A stretch of 64,000 bases of DNA from Conus ventricosus (lineage: Eukaryota > Mollusca > Gastropoda > Neogastropoda > Conidae): assembly GCA_018398815.1 (NCBI GenBank), contig CM031603.1:6039513-6103512 (forward strand). The letters run 5' to 3'. The notes beneath the pieces are model-generated. The model worked only from the letters and a program-made list of their open reading frames with translations. It had not been told where the DNA came from and did no database searches. Shown here piece by piece: positions 7,891-20,189 of this stretch. Positions within the stretch are counted from its first letter, which is position 1; every line of letters begins with the position of its first letter. The translations under genes and the position numbers were made by a program.

Positions 7891-10741
7891 TAACACTATA
7901 ATAACAGGCTCAGAAATTGAAAAACCCATTTCAAGTTTTGAATAATTCATAATGATTCTTGTCCCTCTCAGTACTTAGTTTTCCACAAAGAACATGAAGA
8001 GGATAGCATTAGAATCTTGTCTTCTGCAGCAACTGCAAATAACACTGCTTAACACAGCTTCAAAAGACCAGAGAGGGCCATGACCGATGAAAGCATCAGA
8101 TAGACTTCTGGCAGCAAAGTCTTTACCATGTAGACTGGGAGTGTCTAGGAACCCATGACAGAATTGTATCAGAACCTTGGGTTATAAACTGGTGGATTAG
8201 AAATAAGATCCCACATAAAATGTCTGATCAAGTAGTTGCCGATTGTCAGTGTATTGTAAAGCCATAAGTGCAAATTTTGAATCTGTTGATGTAAGAATTG
8301 TCAAACAGCCACAACATCAATAAAGTCTTTAACTTTCAAAATGGCACATAACTCGGGTGTGAATCCCTTTGTAGTGTGGAATTTCCTAAGCACTGTTAAT
8401 CAAAGAAAAAAAAAAAAAAACGGCAGCCCCAACATGGTGAGCAGCTGAAATTGAACAATCTGTGAATAGAGGTAGATATGATTATGTAATAGGTCCTTGA
8501 CAATGGATGGGGGTAACAGAGGGGTGTCATTTTTACTGGGGTCCTAGTAAGAGTCAGTAATGCCAGCCTGCTCTGTCAACCATAGAGGATGTGGATGTGA
8601 GATCTGGTAGTGGTAGCGTGGCAATGCCATCTAGAGGTAGGGTACAACTCAGACACAGTGATGAAACCTAAAAGGACGTATGCGCTGTTTTGTTTGGAAT
8701 CTCCTAAGAAACATAGATGGATAGAGCGGGCCTTCATTTAATTCAGTTATAACTGAATTTGGAACAGTTCTTGCTCTCTAACTGTAAAATAGCAGGCAAA
8801 GATTAGTCTATGTTGTTAGGTTAGGGGTAACATTCCAGCACACCACACGCACACACACACATGGGGAAGAAACATGAACATTTCACCTCAAGATTTACAT
8901 GTGACAGCAGATTAAAGAGAGTAGTTCAAGCACAAAGGAAGTTGAAGTCAATAAATAAACTGCTGTGGCACATTATGACTTTGGAAAACTTGAAAGAAAT
9001 TCAGGTCCATGATTTTATGTGTCGATGCATGGAAATATTTGGCATCAATACATAACAACAATACTTTGCTAAAATATGTTGAATTAAAAATATGAGGATC
9101 TGGGCTGTTTATTTATGGCTGTGTCTTGCCTTTGGTTAAACAGGGTTAGAAATTCCCTGATAATTTTTAGTTGTCTTGAGGACAAGTAGAGTAGATAGGA
9201 AAAGCTTCTCATCCCCCCAAATTTGTATGCTTTCTTTTAGTGGAGAGAAGGTCAAAAAAAAGAAAAGAAAAGACAACTAATGGTTAGTGCAGTTGACAAG
9301 TTCCCAGACATAATAATTGAGCAAGGGCATGCTCTGCACACATGTAATAAAGGCTTGAGGGAGAAAAATAAGGTTTTAGACAAACAAAAAACAAAACAAA
9401 ACAAAAATTCTGTCATATAAATTATACAGAATATAAATGGAAAGCTGTTTTCCACCATGCATTAAAGTGTAAAAGAAAAGAACATAAGCAAAAAAATGTC
9501 TTGCTTCCACCATTTCGCTACTTCAGAGGCACACCGGTTCATCTCCAAAATGGCAGATTTGAGAAATGCCCACTTGAAGTTTTTAAACAATGGCAGAAGT
9601 CACACGAGTACTTCTATAGTCACATAACTCACAATGGTTCAAGTTCAAGTTGTAATGTATAAGTGCTGTTAGCAGCATCAAATAGTATTCAACAGAAAAC
9701 ATAAAAACACACATTTACAAAAAATAGTCATTCCTTGCTTGAAAACTGCATCGCAGGGCTCTTCATAATTTGGAGCAAACCAGACTTCCAGTGGTAAGCC
9801 TGGTGTAGCGCACTCTTTATCTGACCTCCTAGCCTCTCCCCTCCCACATGGCAGAGCAGGCCATAAATCAGTGTAATGAGGAAGGCAGATGTTTTTCCTC
9901 CTGCTGCCCTTATCTTTCACAGCAGGGAAGAGTATCAGCCAAGTGTACGGAGGTAGCCTACCCTCCCTTCCTTTCCTTAACATATCCTCTTTCTCAGCAC
10001 AGTTGGTTAAACTTAAAGCCGGGTGTTCCGCTGTTGCTCCAAACACATAGGTAATCTTGCTCTGTGCCACAAGTGTTTTTTCGCTTTATCTCTGCTATTA
10101 TGCAACATCACATCACCAGGTTTGGAGCTCTTGATAAGACCATGAAAAGACACACAATGCACCAAAAAACCCAAAACCCAAAATTTGGAGGTAATCTGGT
10201 GTGGCTCTAATGTAGCGATTTACACATTCCTGGACTGAACTGAAATGATGAAATCTTCATGTAGCTCTTAGTCTTTATCCTCATTCTTTTCCTCTTCCAC
10301 CACACAGATGCACAGTCCAAATAAATCTGCAAACTTTCAGAAACAAAAGAGTAGAGTTCTGTCATTTCTGCACCGACAAAGCACAAAATCTGTACATCCT
10401 TTTGAAACTTTGTTAAACAGCACTTTGCTGTAGTTACTGAGAAAAAAACAGGTGCGGGGGAGGGGGTGGGGGGAGGAGGATTGTTGGACATGAGGTGCAG
10501 AAGTGAAAAGAGGAGGTGGGAAGCACAGTCCATCTGCATTGAAGCTGTCTGCTCTGTCACCTTTTCACTGAAAAGTTGGTTGCCCAGTGTACAAATGGAA
10601 AGAGTATAATTGACTATTTCTGCTTGTCTGCCTAAAGGTTTGGTTGTCCTGAACAGTTGAACAGGTGGGTATGTCAGCCCCTGTTTAATGATGCCACTGA
10701 ACTGGGAGTTGAGACAGCTCAGGTGACATGTTTCAGGGAAG

Positions 10742-10846
10742 ACTTACGTATCAACAAACTGGAGGTGAAGGCCAGCAGCGCAGTGTTTGAGAACGGATCT
10801 GTCACCTGGAGAATTTGCTCAGATGATGACTGCTTCTCCGTTCCTG
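10742..10846 (+). CDS. NGLY1: NGLY1 PAW-domain exon
   Basis: It encodes the LRINKLEVKASSAVF segment and a GSVTWRI strand, matching the carbohydrate-binding PAW domain that follows the catalytic core in animal NGLY1. The donor is CCTG|GTAGGT (phase 1). The 5' edge is uncertain: 10742 gives a compact join to the upstream exon, while 10718 would add eight residues. It joins in frame to both neighbours, so this 3' part of the gene looks intact. Confidence 0.8.
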
Positions 10847-11477
10847 GTAGGTGCATCAGAATGTGGCTTAGTTTGGTCACACATGTTTCAGGTTTGTTTC
10901 TTTTTTTTTCTCCAAAATTTGATTAATAAGTTTTCGTTTTGATTGCATTATCTGTGACCAGTGGCCAGTCTTCTGTGGTCAGTCTTCTGTGGCCAGTCTT
11001 CTGTGGCTAGTCTTCTCTTTGTCTCTCTTCTCTAGCTCTCTTTTCTCTTCTCTTCTCTTGGCCAGTTATGACTCAGAGTGGTTTTATACTTTAAGATTGT
11101 CAGTATCTCGTTTGTGCACATGTTGATGAAAGAGAGGCACAGACTACAAGTGAAAAAAACCAGGGCAGTCCCCCTGAACAATTTCATCAACGTTGACAGT
11201 TACACTACAGTATACATGTTAATTTGTATTCATAAATCTACATTACATTCATAAGAACAGGACATTGGTACTTTTTGTCAAGTATGAAAACTAATTTTTA
11301 AAAAAAGGAAGTGTGTGTGTGTGTTTATGCACGCATGCACTTGCATGAGTGTGTGCATATATGTATTTAGATGTGGGTGTCTCTGTGTGTTTGTATTTGT
11401 GTGTGAGAGAGAGAAGAGAGATAGGAAGGTACAAGACATATTTCAGCCACAGCAATAATTCGGGTTTCCTGTTCTAG

Positions 11478-11650
11478 GAGCACAGCTGGGTGACTTTATG
11501 TCCTTCGAACTCCAGCGCCGACAGTCACTCACAATTACTGCCGTGCTGAACGGAGGCCGGGGTGAGAATGCTTGGCAGCATGCTCAGCTGTTCCGTCAGT
11601 CCATGGATGACAACGACTTCCCCTTCCAGGTCATTCTGCATCTGAGCTGA
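11478..11650 (+). CDS. NGLY1: NGLY1 terminal exon
   Basis: After a TTTCCTGTTCTAG acceptor, the frame encodes the end of the PAW domain. It includes AWQHAQLFRQS, a segment strongly conserved at the NGLY1 C-terminus, and ends at TGA 11648-11650. Phase 1 entry matches the previous donor. The length and end position agree with animal NGLY1. Confidence 0.9.
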
Positions 11651-11777
11651 GCAGAGGAGGCGCTGTGGTGGTAATGCCAACTGCATGACGAACAATCAGA
11701 AGACGTGAAATTGATCATGGCCTTGTCCTGTCTGGTGTACAGCTGTGTCAGGTGTCTGTGTTCATGTTCACTATATT

Positions 11778-11875
<98 letters not shown>

Positions 11876-12650
11876 TGTGTGGGGATGAATAAAAGTGCAG
11901 GTATACAGTGTACTTTGTATACAGTGATCTGTGTGGTATTACAACATGTATATCAAAGTATTTATTTTAAGGTTTGAACACATAAGAAACGAATGCCATT
12001 TTTGGTGAATATTTGGGTGGAGATGTAGCGACAGTTACTGCCTCTTTTGTGTTCTGCTTTAAGGCTCTGCACACTTAAGTGTTCAGAAGGACTCGATCAG
12101 TTAGTTGTAATGTTAAGAATAGATTCAATGCTTCTAAAGCCAGATATTTATGTTTGATGATAAAGATATGGATGATTTTGTGAACTGCTATTTACCTTTG
12201 CTTCTAGTGCAAAAAATGGCTTGGTTAGATTTTGCCTTTGCTTTCAACGTATTCATATATAAGACAAGGACACAATGTTTATTTCTATCAAGTCATGTGG
12301 ATATTATCATGTCGTCTGGAATGGGATTGTCTGAAGTCAGGTTTAAAGTGACATCCCAGATCCGTCACACCCTCGTTTTCCTAAATGATTCTGTGTACTG
12401 TACATTTTGTAGCTGACATTTCTCATAATTCATCTTTACTTAGACTGCTGTGCCATGCTTTGTTTTGGTAGTTGCACCCTATTTGCCAAGCCATTTTGGG
12501 CTGTGGAGGGTAATAATTTACAAAAAATTCAAGCATGGAAACTATTGCAAGAAAGTGTGCATAACCCATACTTTTTAAAAAGGAAAATAAACAGGCTATC
12601 TATTTATGACACTTTTAAATACATGTAATATGTTGGTTAGCAATAAATTT
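11651..12650 (+). other. Probable NGLY1 3' UTR and flank
   Basis: An AT-rich stretch with a long (GT)n tract (11779-11871) and AATAAA signals at 12586-12591 and 12642-12647, either of which could end the transcript. No other gene is seen up to 13 kb. Confidence 0.5.
11779..11871. repeat. (GT)n microsatellite
   Basis: About 45 GT units with one TATG interruption, in the NGLY1 3' region. Confidence 0.95.
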
Positions 12651-12999
12651 AGCATGAATATGAGATAAATTGTTGGAACTTATGTTATCAAGGATTAGGA
12701 AAAACAGAAGAATGAAATCAGAAGTTAAATGGGAAATCAAAAAGAAATGTTTCCTTACCTTTATGGAAGCAGCAATCCTGAATTGTAATCCAAAATTTCA
12801 GAATTGTACATTCAGTTCAAAATTCACACAAGCACTTTTTTGCTTTGCAGTCTGCACAGCTTACTTTCATTTTAGATTTTGAAAAAAAAAAAAAGTACCC
12901 ATCTGAAAGAAAAAAACTGATGAAATAAATCTAAAGCACGCAAAAACTGTGTTATGTACAATACTGAAGTCTGCTGCTTTTTGTTTTTGGACTACAGTG

Positions 13000-14560
13000 T
13001 CAGTAGTTGTTGGTGGTGTGGTACACTGTGAACCATGGGTCTGGACGCAGGGAAGGGTGAGACGGACGTTGTGCACACTCATACACAGCCACCTTCCTGG
13101 TGCCATGCTTCCAGCACACCTCACGCTTCCTGGTAGCTGCTCGCTTGCCTGTCAGTTGCGTGATTCGGCAAGGAAAGTGCCTTTCAATCAGCCGAGCAAC
13201 GTCTTCAGAGCGTGCAGGGTCTGCTGGCTGTAGTGGATTGTCGCCATACAATAGACTATTAATCACTTCAGTTTGGAAGGAGAGAAAATCCATGGCGCTT
13301 TCACTGTCTTTCTTGAAGATGGTGTAGGCATTCAGCAGGCTCACCTGAAGCAAATGCAGCATCACCTTCTCGCACCACCATGTGGTCTTCCGTGTGGCGT
13401 CACAGGGCTGCAGCATTTGGTCAGCCCTGTCCACAGCCCCCATCTTGGAGTTGTAGTCGACCACGCAGGTAGGTTGTGCGACCTGTCTGCCTCTCCGCTG
13501 CACCTGTTTCATACTCTCGTCATGCATGGTGCTCAGCATATACACCGCTTTACTGGAGTGCCACTAGATGAAGAGCAGCGGCCCAGACCTCCGTGCTTTA
13601 CTGGAGTGCCATTTGATGAAGAGCAGCGGCCCAGACCTCCGTGCTTTACTGGAGTGCCACTTGATGAAGAGCAGCGGCCCAGACCTCCATGCTTTACTGG
13701 AGTGCCATTTGATGAAGAGAAGTGGCCCAGACCTCCATGCTTTACTGGAGTGCCATTTGATGAAGAGCAGCGGCCCAGACCTCCATGCTTTACTGGAGTG
13801 CCATTTGATGAAGAGAAGTGGCCCAGACCTCCGTGCTTTACTGGAGTGCCATTTGATGAAGAGCAGCGGCCCAGACCTCCATGCTTTACTGGAGTGCCAT
13901 TTGATGAAGAGCAGCGGCCCAGACCTCCGTGCTTTACTGGAGTGCCACTTGATGAAGAGAAGTGGCCCAGACCTCCGTGCTTTACTGGAGTGCCACTAGA
14001 TGAAGAGCAGCGGCCCAGACCTCCATGCTTTACTGGAGTGCCATTTGATGAAGAGCAGCGGCCCAGACCTCCATGCTTTACTGGAGTGCCACTAGATGAA
14101 GAGAAGTGGCCCAGACCTCCATGCTTTACTGGAGTGCCATTTGATGAAGAGCAGCGGCCCAGACCTCCATGCTTTACTGGAGTGCCATTTGATGAAGAGA
14201 AGTGGCCCAGACCTCCATGCTTTACTGGAGTGCCATTTGATGAAGAGAAGTGGCCCAGACCTCCGTGCTTTACTGGAGTGCCACTTGATGAAGAGCAGCG
14301 GCCCAGACCTCCGTGCTTTACTGGAGTGCCACTTGATGAAGAGCAGCGGCCCAGACCTCCGTGCTTTACTGGAGTGCCACTAGATGAAGAGCAGCGGCCC
14401 AGACCTCCGTGCTTTCACTGGCTCCTCCTGACTCACCTTCAGTTCCTGCGCTTCAAGAGGAGCCCTGTTTTGCCACAGCGTTCCACAGCACACTGTCTCC
14501 TTGGTCTTCATGAACTGATAGAGCTTGGTGAGAATCAACCAGGAAAAAGTGGTATGCTAC
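13000..14560 (-). pseudogene. piggyBac-like (PGBD-type) transposase C-terminal remnant
   Basis: Minus-strand frames encode, in order: LYQFMKTKETVCCGTLWQNR (about 14450-14530), an expanded RRSGPLLFIKW segment, VYMLSTMHD (about 13520-13545), VVDYNSKMGAVDRADQML, which contains the third catalytic Asp, and WW...LHLLQVSLLNAY. The end is a degraded Cys/His tail (CWKHGTRK...YHTTNN). These match the RNase H-like core and the C-terminus of piggyBac cut-and-paste transposases. The N-terminal half is not recognisable, and TTAA targets and inverted repeats were not found. TAG codons in some repeat copies confirm it is dead. Confidence 0.8.
13548..14416 (-). repeat. 48-bp minisatellite inside the piggyBac transposase, about 18 copies
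   Basis: The unit equals exactly 16 codons of the transposase (minus strand, ARRSGPLLFIKWHSSK). Copies differ at a few sites (CAG CGG / AAG TGG on the + strand, TTTGATG / CTAGATG). Four copies have CTAGATG on the + strand, which reads as TAG in the transposase frame. A + strand frame also stays open through the array, but that is a consequence of the unit being a multiple of three. Confidence 0.9.
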
Positions 14561-14989
14561 TAAGTACTTTCGACTCATTCCTTAGTGGACGAATCTACTA
14601 GCAACAAGTGCTAAGGCACTCGGTACTTCTCAACGGTCCTGTATGGATGAACAGGAACTGGTGCCATGGTACGCCATACTTCTGCACTGTTCTGCACCCC
14701 CCCATCTTCCTTTGTGAAGCACCAACAGTGGTCCCAGCACCATCTCTACAGTCTCCTTCCCTCCAAGCAGCATCACTTCACCATGGACGGTGACGACAAC
14801 CAAAAGAAAGACTGCTATGACTGTTGTTGTCATCTTCGTTTTCTACATGCAGTTCTGTGAACGTCAACAGTTCGCTCCGAGACCCTGCAGAGCACAGCCA
14901 CCAAAGCTGTTTCTGGCAGGTGTCTGAAAACCTCGTCTTCCTCTTGGGGGGGAAAAAGTTTGATAATGGCAGGTTGGTTTACCCTTCCT

Positions 14990-15420
14990 TAACAGGACAA
15001 TGATTGCAAATTGTTGATGGATGTCCCCTCCTCGCAAAGCAAATACTGGCAAGATGTAAATACCCCCCTTCACCTTCCCATGTCCTCTCTTTGGAAAGAT
15101 CAGTGACAGCAAGTTGCAATTGCCCATCCCCCAACCCCTCCCTTTGGAAAGCTCAATAATGGCAAAATGTAAAGACCCTACCCCACCCCACCCCACCCTC
15201 CCCTCTCCTGTCCCAGGAAAGCTCAATAATGGCAAAATGTAAAAAGACCCCACCTCCACCCCACCCTTCCCTTTCCTCTCCTAGGAAAGCTCAATAATGG
15301 CAAAATGTAAAGACCCCACCCCCACCCCACGCTCCCCTCTCCTGTCCCAGGAAGGCTCAATAATGGCAAGCTGCAGATCTCCCACCTGTGGAAAGGTTGG
15401 TAATGGCAAGTTTTTTTTTC
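14990..15420. repeat. Degenerate ~65-75-bp tandem repeat
   Basis: A recurrent core AAGCTCAATAATGGCAAAAT is followed by a C-rich tract (CCCCACCCTCCCC). It appears at least four times with diverged copies at the edges. No coding signal. Confidence 0.75.
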
Positions 15421-15843
15421 ATTATTATTTTGCTTATTTATTCATTTATTTATTTACATTTATTTCACACGACTTTTTGATGCCTTTGAACCTAGATTTG
15501 GAAACCTTGTAAATAAGTGAGCCACTTAGGAGGAGAACTGTTCTTTTAGAAATGGAGAAAAAAATGGAATGGTGAAAAGTAGTTGAAAGGGAAGATGGCT
15601 GGCAAGGTGGAGGAAAAATATGTTAGCCCTTACTCTGGTTATTGGACAGCGTACTATTGAATATGCTGTCTGGTGAATTAACGGAAGGAAAGTTGGAAAA
15701 AAATAGTACGTTTGTATAGTATGCATTACTTTTCATCGGTTGGTACTTGAACATGACATGCAGAATAAAAATGGTTAGTAATTGAATAAAGAATAATATA
15801 AAACAGAACTTGTTTGCTTGTGAGTGTTCGATTAGGTGTTTAC

Positions 15844-16010
15844 CTGTCTAGAATGTGAAAATAAGAGATGAAAACAGGTGGCACATTCTGCTTGTCATTC
15901 TCAAGAGCTTTTTCACATATGATCCAGTCAATGATGTTCCACAGTATCCAGAAATAAGTTGCAGCCTTTTTCAAAGGAAAGTCAGTGTGGATTATACCCG
16001 TCTTCCATGT
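15844..16010 (-). CDS. Possible orphan exon, unknown protein
   Basis: A minus-strand open segment reads smoothly (around TGIIHTDFPLKKAATYFW) to a consensus-like donor GACAG|GTAAAC at 15844. I find no convincing acceptor and no other exons in phase. At 16440 a minus-strand ATG starts a second short segment (MAPKGECDRIRNLLDVFAEF) that breaks after about 27 codons. These may be parts of a decayed gene or element. Family not recognised. Confidence 0.25.
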
Positions 16011-17175
16011 AGGTAATCCAGGTAAGAATGAATGAGACCTGTATGTTTGTTTTCCCATCGAAATCATGTTCTGATAGCGCGCGCGCACACACACACACAC
16101 ACACACAAATGGTCACTATCAACAAATGTAATAGTTAGCCCACACTGTCGTCATTTACGTTTGAAAGGTTTAGGATCATCTGGAAGCGTTACAAAGAGTT
16201 TTTCTTTCCCACTGAATGGCATCTTGAGATTTCCGTTACCCTTAGGCACTCATCCAGTCGTTGTCCATGTCAATCTCAAAATCGCGATTACATGGTGCTT
16301 GATCTAAATCCACCCACCACACACAGTTCATTAAAAATGTCAATAACTTCTTCACTTTGCTTTTTCCACAAGAAATTCAGCAAAAACATCTAACAAGTTC
16401 CTAATTCTATCACATTCTCCTTTGGGCGCCATCATTTTTGTTTTGCCAGATGAGTCGAGTTGCCCTATACATTACAAGCTGCTACTAACCATAAAGCAAG
16501 CTAAAACGCTGAAAATCCATGTTCCTGGGCTCTCTCAGTCATTCATGCAAATTAGTTTCTTTCGGAGCCATAGTTTAGTATCTGTGTGTGTCAGTGAAAC
16601 TAGGCTCGCAAGGCTCACCCTACAGCACGACTCGCGACAACCAGTGACTGCCATGATGTAATGGTTTGACTTAACCAGCGTAAGGGTTAACTATTATCTT
16701 TATCAAGAGAACATATTCAATAATGTTCAACCCAGCGCTATGATTAAATTATTAGCATTCTGTGATAGTGGCTGTCATCATTACAGGACAGTGTAATTCT
16801 GAGATACTTGATGCTGATGATCATACCAGGGCGTGGTGGATTTCTTCAGTGCCATAATTAAAAGACTAGTAAGTTGGCTATGACGCCAGAAGGATTATCT
16901 CTTGAAGTTCTTCCAGTCTTTCTTCATCCCTTTGTGATTGTATGGCTTCCTGAGATTGTGTCTGCATGATGGTTTTAGTGTGCGTGCATGTGTGCGTGCA
17001 TGACCAGAAAACTGCAGTTTCAGAATATTGACACCTTGGGGTTTGTGACCTGGTCATGGTGTGCAGTGTTTGATTGCGACTCATCCTCAGTATGCCTCAT
17101 GGTCTGCCAGTGTGCTGTCTGTGCAGGAGAGAGATATATTATGTATAGACAGATACGTAGGAAGACACTCTAGGG

Positions 17176-17430
17176 AGAGCTTGACAGCAGCAGGTCTTCA
17201 GAGAAGAAACCCCCTCAGACAAGTGTTTCGGCCCTAAACTCATTACACTCCAAGGGGGCCGGGCCGCATCAAGGTCATCACTCCCAGATGCCCTTCTGCT
17301 GCCAATTTTCTTCTCTTTTTATTTTCCTGGTGCTGCCGGGATTCGAACCAGCAACTTTAGGATGGGTGGGCGTCTTAAGGCGTGCCTTTTAGGACGGATG
17401 TCTTAACCACTGCTAACAGGACACCCACTC
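17176..17430 (-). mobile_element. tRNA-derived SINE, minus strand
   Basis: Reading the minus strand from 17430, a tRNA-like head has an A-box-like GCAGTGGTTAAGACATCC and a perfect B box GGTTCGAATCC about 75 bases on, ending CGGCAGCACC. A non-tRNA body with GC-rich segments (GATGCGGCCCGGCCCCC) follows to about 17176. The head is too diverged and too long between boxes for a functional tRNA. No clear target duplication was found. Confidence 0.65.
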
Positions 17431-17454
17431 TAAGTTGGGAAATTTAAGCTGTAT

Positions 17455-17920
17455 GAAGTTCACGTTTGTTGCTCCTCGGTCAGATCCAGCTGGAACTCTT
17501 TTCGGCTGCCTCAGCCATTGCCCTCAGGGTTCTGATCCTCTTCCTACCTGAAATCATGAGCTGTTTCATGAGGTCATGAGCTGATGACTTACAAATCCCC
17601 TTGCTCCACCTTCTTTGGTGAGGATCCGGGCCTGGAAGCCAGATTTCCTCAAACTGCTCACTAGACTAGCACACTTCTCAGTCTTAATAGAGTTGCGCTT
17701 GCTCCATTCTGCTTTTGAATGGCACAGTGAGTTCGATCAGAATCATTTGTTTTGATGAACCGTACCTGAGTGGAGAACAATATCCAGTCTCATGCCACTT
17801 TTCCTGATGATCGCGGGATGGTTCTCCCATTCTGGAAGGTGTGCTGTGCATTCCCAGTTGTCTGCTCCATCCAGTAAACTCTGCTTCCATGCTCTTGACA
17901 TCACAGCTCTTCCAGACCAT
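17455..17920 (-). pseudogene. Retroelement C-terminal fragment (PD-(D/E)XK-like 'ELTVPF' domain)
   Basis: Minus-strand frames encode LDIVLHSG, LIELTVPFKSRMEQAQLY, KTEKCASLVSSLRKSGFQ, GARGF and a final AMAEAAEKSSSWI. This series is familiar from the C-terminal part of reverse-transcriptase proteins of many animal non-LTR elements, where D...E(L)TV...K spacing suggests a nuclease-like fold. Frame changes and stops occur between the pieces. It directly abuts the SINE at 17176-17430. The family assignment is from memory. Confidence 0.5.
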
Positions 17921-17930
17921 GATTTGTGGC

Positions 17931-19235
17931 CTCCTGCAGTGTAGAACTTATAGATATATCTGTATCTATATAATATGTATATATAATGTATAGAAACTGG
18001 ACTATGTGATATATATATTTAAAATCACATGGTTCAGTTTCTCTGTGGCTCAAAGCCATGATGTGGCCCCAGTGGTCGGCTGGGCTGCAAACAACACACC
18101 ATGATAAAAAGAACAATGCAATATTGCCCAAAATAAAAGTCCAGCAACCCTTTGTGACTTGAACCAAAAATGAGTATATAATCATCCCAAAGAGAAAAAA
18201 GCAAATCAAATGGCTGTAACATGTTGCTTCCAAGAAACTGGAAAGACAAAAAGTAATAAACCAGGAAAAGAAAATATGGAGGCTTCACAAAATAGAAAAA
18301 AAATAGACATGCTTGAGAATTTGTGCAATATTCTGAATGCTCTAGTAGGTATCATGAAGAACTAGACGCTTTGAAAAATTTGAGCATTCCTGTTTTGTTT
18401 TAATCTCTTGTACAAAAGTTACTGAGCATGTAAGTTATGCATTATTTGATCGCTTTTACACATATACACATCACAAACACACACACACACTCTCCTCTCT
18501 GACGTGCAGGTGCACTTTCATGTGGGATGTGCATACACCACATTTTTTGCGAATAATTGAAATGCATGAACTTCCTCAAACAAGAGGCAAGATGCTGCTG
18601 GTTGTCTGAGGAGAATGGCTTTGGTTGATTAAATTCTTAAATTTTCTCTTTTTTTCTCCTCTTTTTTATAAGCTTGTGGTTTCATCATCAGTTGATCGTG
18701 GCGATGTAGTAAAAAAAATGTCCGTTTCATTGGTCTCTTACTATGCCGTAGTTCTTGCCCTCAGCCCTTGTCTAGTGTGGCATCAGCCACATGTGACTGG
18801 ACGGGGAAAAAAAAAAAAATCAGTTCAAGTCAACCTAATACAGTCAAGTCAAAGGTATGAATTGAAGGGTCTGTGTGAGTTACTTTGATTGAGGAATGTG
18901 ATGTGTGAGGGAACATTTGAGCACTCGTTATTGCAGAGAATATATTTGTTGTCCATGTTTTTCAGCTACAAACTTTCCTCATATTTAATGTGCCTTTCAT
19001 CATAGCATGATGATGGTAGTTTGTGCGAACACCTAATATTTAAGGCTGTTTGGTACTGTGTTACTGGTTATCCTTCTCTGTTTGTGCTTATTTTCATGAA
19101 GTATCGAGTTTGCAGAATAGATCACTGTGTGTTTTTAACGGTTTGGTAATGCATCAGTCATTGCTTTGTCCCAGCATCAGGCTAGTAGTATGCATCATGC
19201 AGTCTGTTAGAATAGTGTCTGGCTGTTAAATTCAG
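17931..19235. other. Non-coding stretch, nothing recognised
   Basis: AT-rich sequence with short TA and CA tracts. I see no gene, element end or structured repeat that I can support. Confidence 0.5.
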
Positions 19236-19239
19236 TGTT

Positions 19240-19380
19240 TTAACAGGGTATCAGCACAAAAGTAGTTTATAGATTACATGTGCATGTTTTAACAGAGAAT
19301 GAGTTCAAAAGTCATTGTTTATTGATTACGTGTGCATGTTTTAACAGGGTATCTATTCAAAGTATATGTGCATGTTGTTA
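19240..19380 (+). repeat. Degenerate ~66-bp tandem repeat, about 2-3 copies
   Basis: The string GTGCATGTTTTAACAG recurs with flanking ATAGATTACAT / TTGATTACGT. Copies are diverged. Confidence 0.6.
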
Positions 19381-19633
19381 GAGCGCAAAAGTGCGTCAGT
19401 AATGTGCTATCAGGACTTTTGTTTCTTAATTGTGTTTGATCAAATGACTGATGTACACTGTTACTACATTTTTGTAGATATGGCTTCTGGCAGTTGTCTT
19501 TTGGTTTCGATTTTATGAGGAATCTAATAAGTGCTGTTATTTTTAGCCCAAGCTGCCTTTAGCGACTGGTGTAAGGGAGAAATGACTTGACCAACACTTC
19601 ATCTTTCTTCTTATTCCCCTGACCTAAGTGGTC

Positions 19634-19635
<2 letters not shown>

Positions 19636-19692
<57 letters not shown>
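19636..19692. repeat. 57-bp poly-G homopolymer
   Basis: An uninterrupted run of about 57 G. This is unusual in length and may reflect sequencing or assembly behaviour; as DNA it would be strongly quadruplex-prone. Confidence 0.9.
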
Positions 19693-19694
<2 letters not shown>

Positions 19695-19892
19695 TGAGGG
19701 ACGACTCTGTCAGTCTTCTTCTCCAACACTACAGTTTTTAATCGTCTTTTACAATTATCGCTGACCACTTATCTTTCTCCCAGCCCGCATTGAAGTAGTT
19801 TAATGAATATTTTTTTTTTTTACAACTTGAGTTGTGTATTACAGTAATTCATTACACGAAAGATTTGTGAAGTTTTCTCAGCCAAGTGTATC

Positions 19893-19895
<3 letters not shown>

Positions 19896-19924
<29 letters not shown>

Positions 19925-19931
19925 GTGTGTA
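19896..19931. repeat. (GT)n microsatellite
   Basis: About 13 GT units followed by imperfect GT. Confidence 0.85.
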
Positions 19932-20189
19932 TAGTATGTGTTTAACTCAGACTAGGTTGTCTTCTGTTGTGTAGAATCTTTTATTTGGTTGTCAGTTTTG
20001 GCATTACACTGTGTTGGGCAACTCATGCACATGATGTAGACCTGCGGTCACGTTTGATGGCTCTGTCTACCCGACTCGAAGTATTGATCATCCAGTAGGC
20101 ACAACAGTCTGTCACTCATGCCATAGCCTGCTAATGCTCTGTATGTAAAGCATCCTATTATCAGCACGCCTCTAGTTAGGTACGTGTAC

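Larger units (their letters stand above)
6695..10741 (+). other. NGLY1 intron with microsatellites and a short tandem duplication
   Basis: About 4 kb of intron. It holds a poly-C/(CA)n tract (6842-7031), a second (CT)n(CA)n tract (7236-7352), an A-rich tract (7668-7730), a 72-bp duplication (7747-7890) and otherwise unremarkable AT-rich DNA. The acceptor is either GAGACAG|CT (exon from 10718) or GGGAAG|AC (exon from 10742). Both keep the frame with the phase-1 donor. Confidence 0.7.

Noticed and set aside
9678..10070. 130-codon minus-strand open frame in the NGLY1 intron
   Set aside because: No domain pattern, no splice context and composition like the surrounding intron; likely chance.
13273..14601. 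442-codon + strand open frame with a repeated CFTGVPFDEEQ segment
   Set aside because: It is antisense to the piggyBac transposase remnant and open only because the 48-bp unit is a multiple of three.
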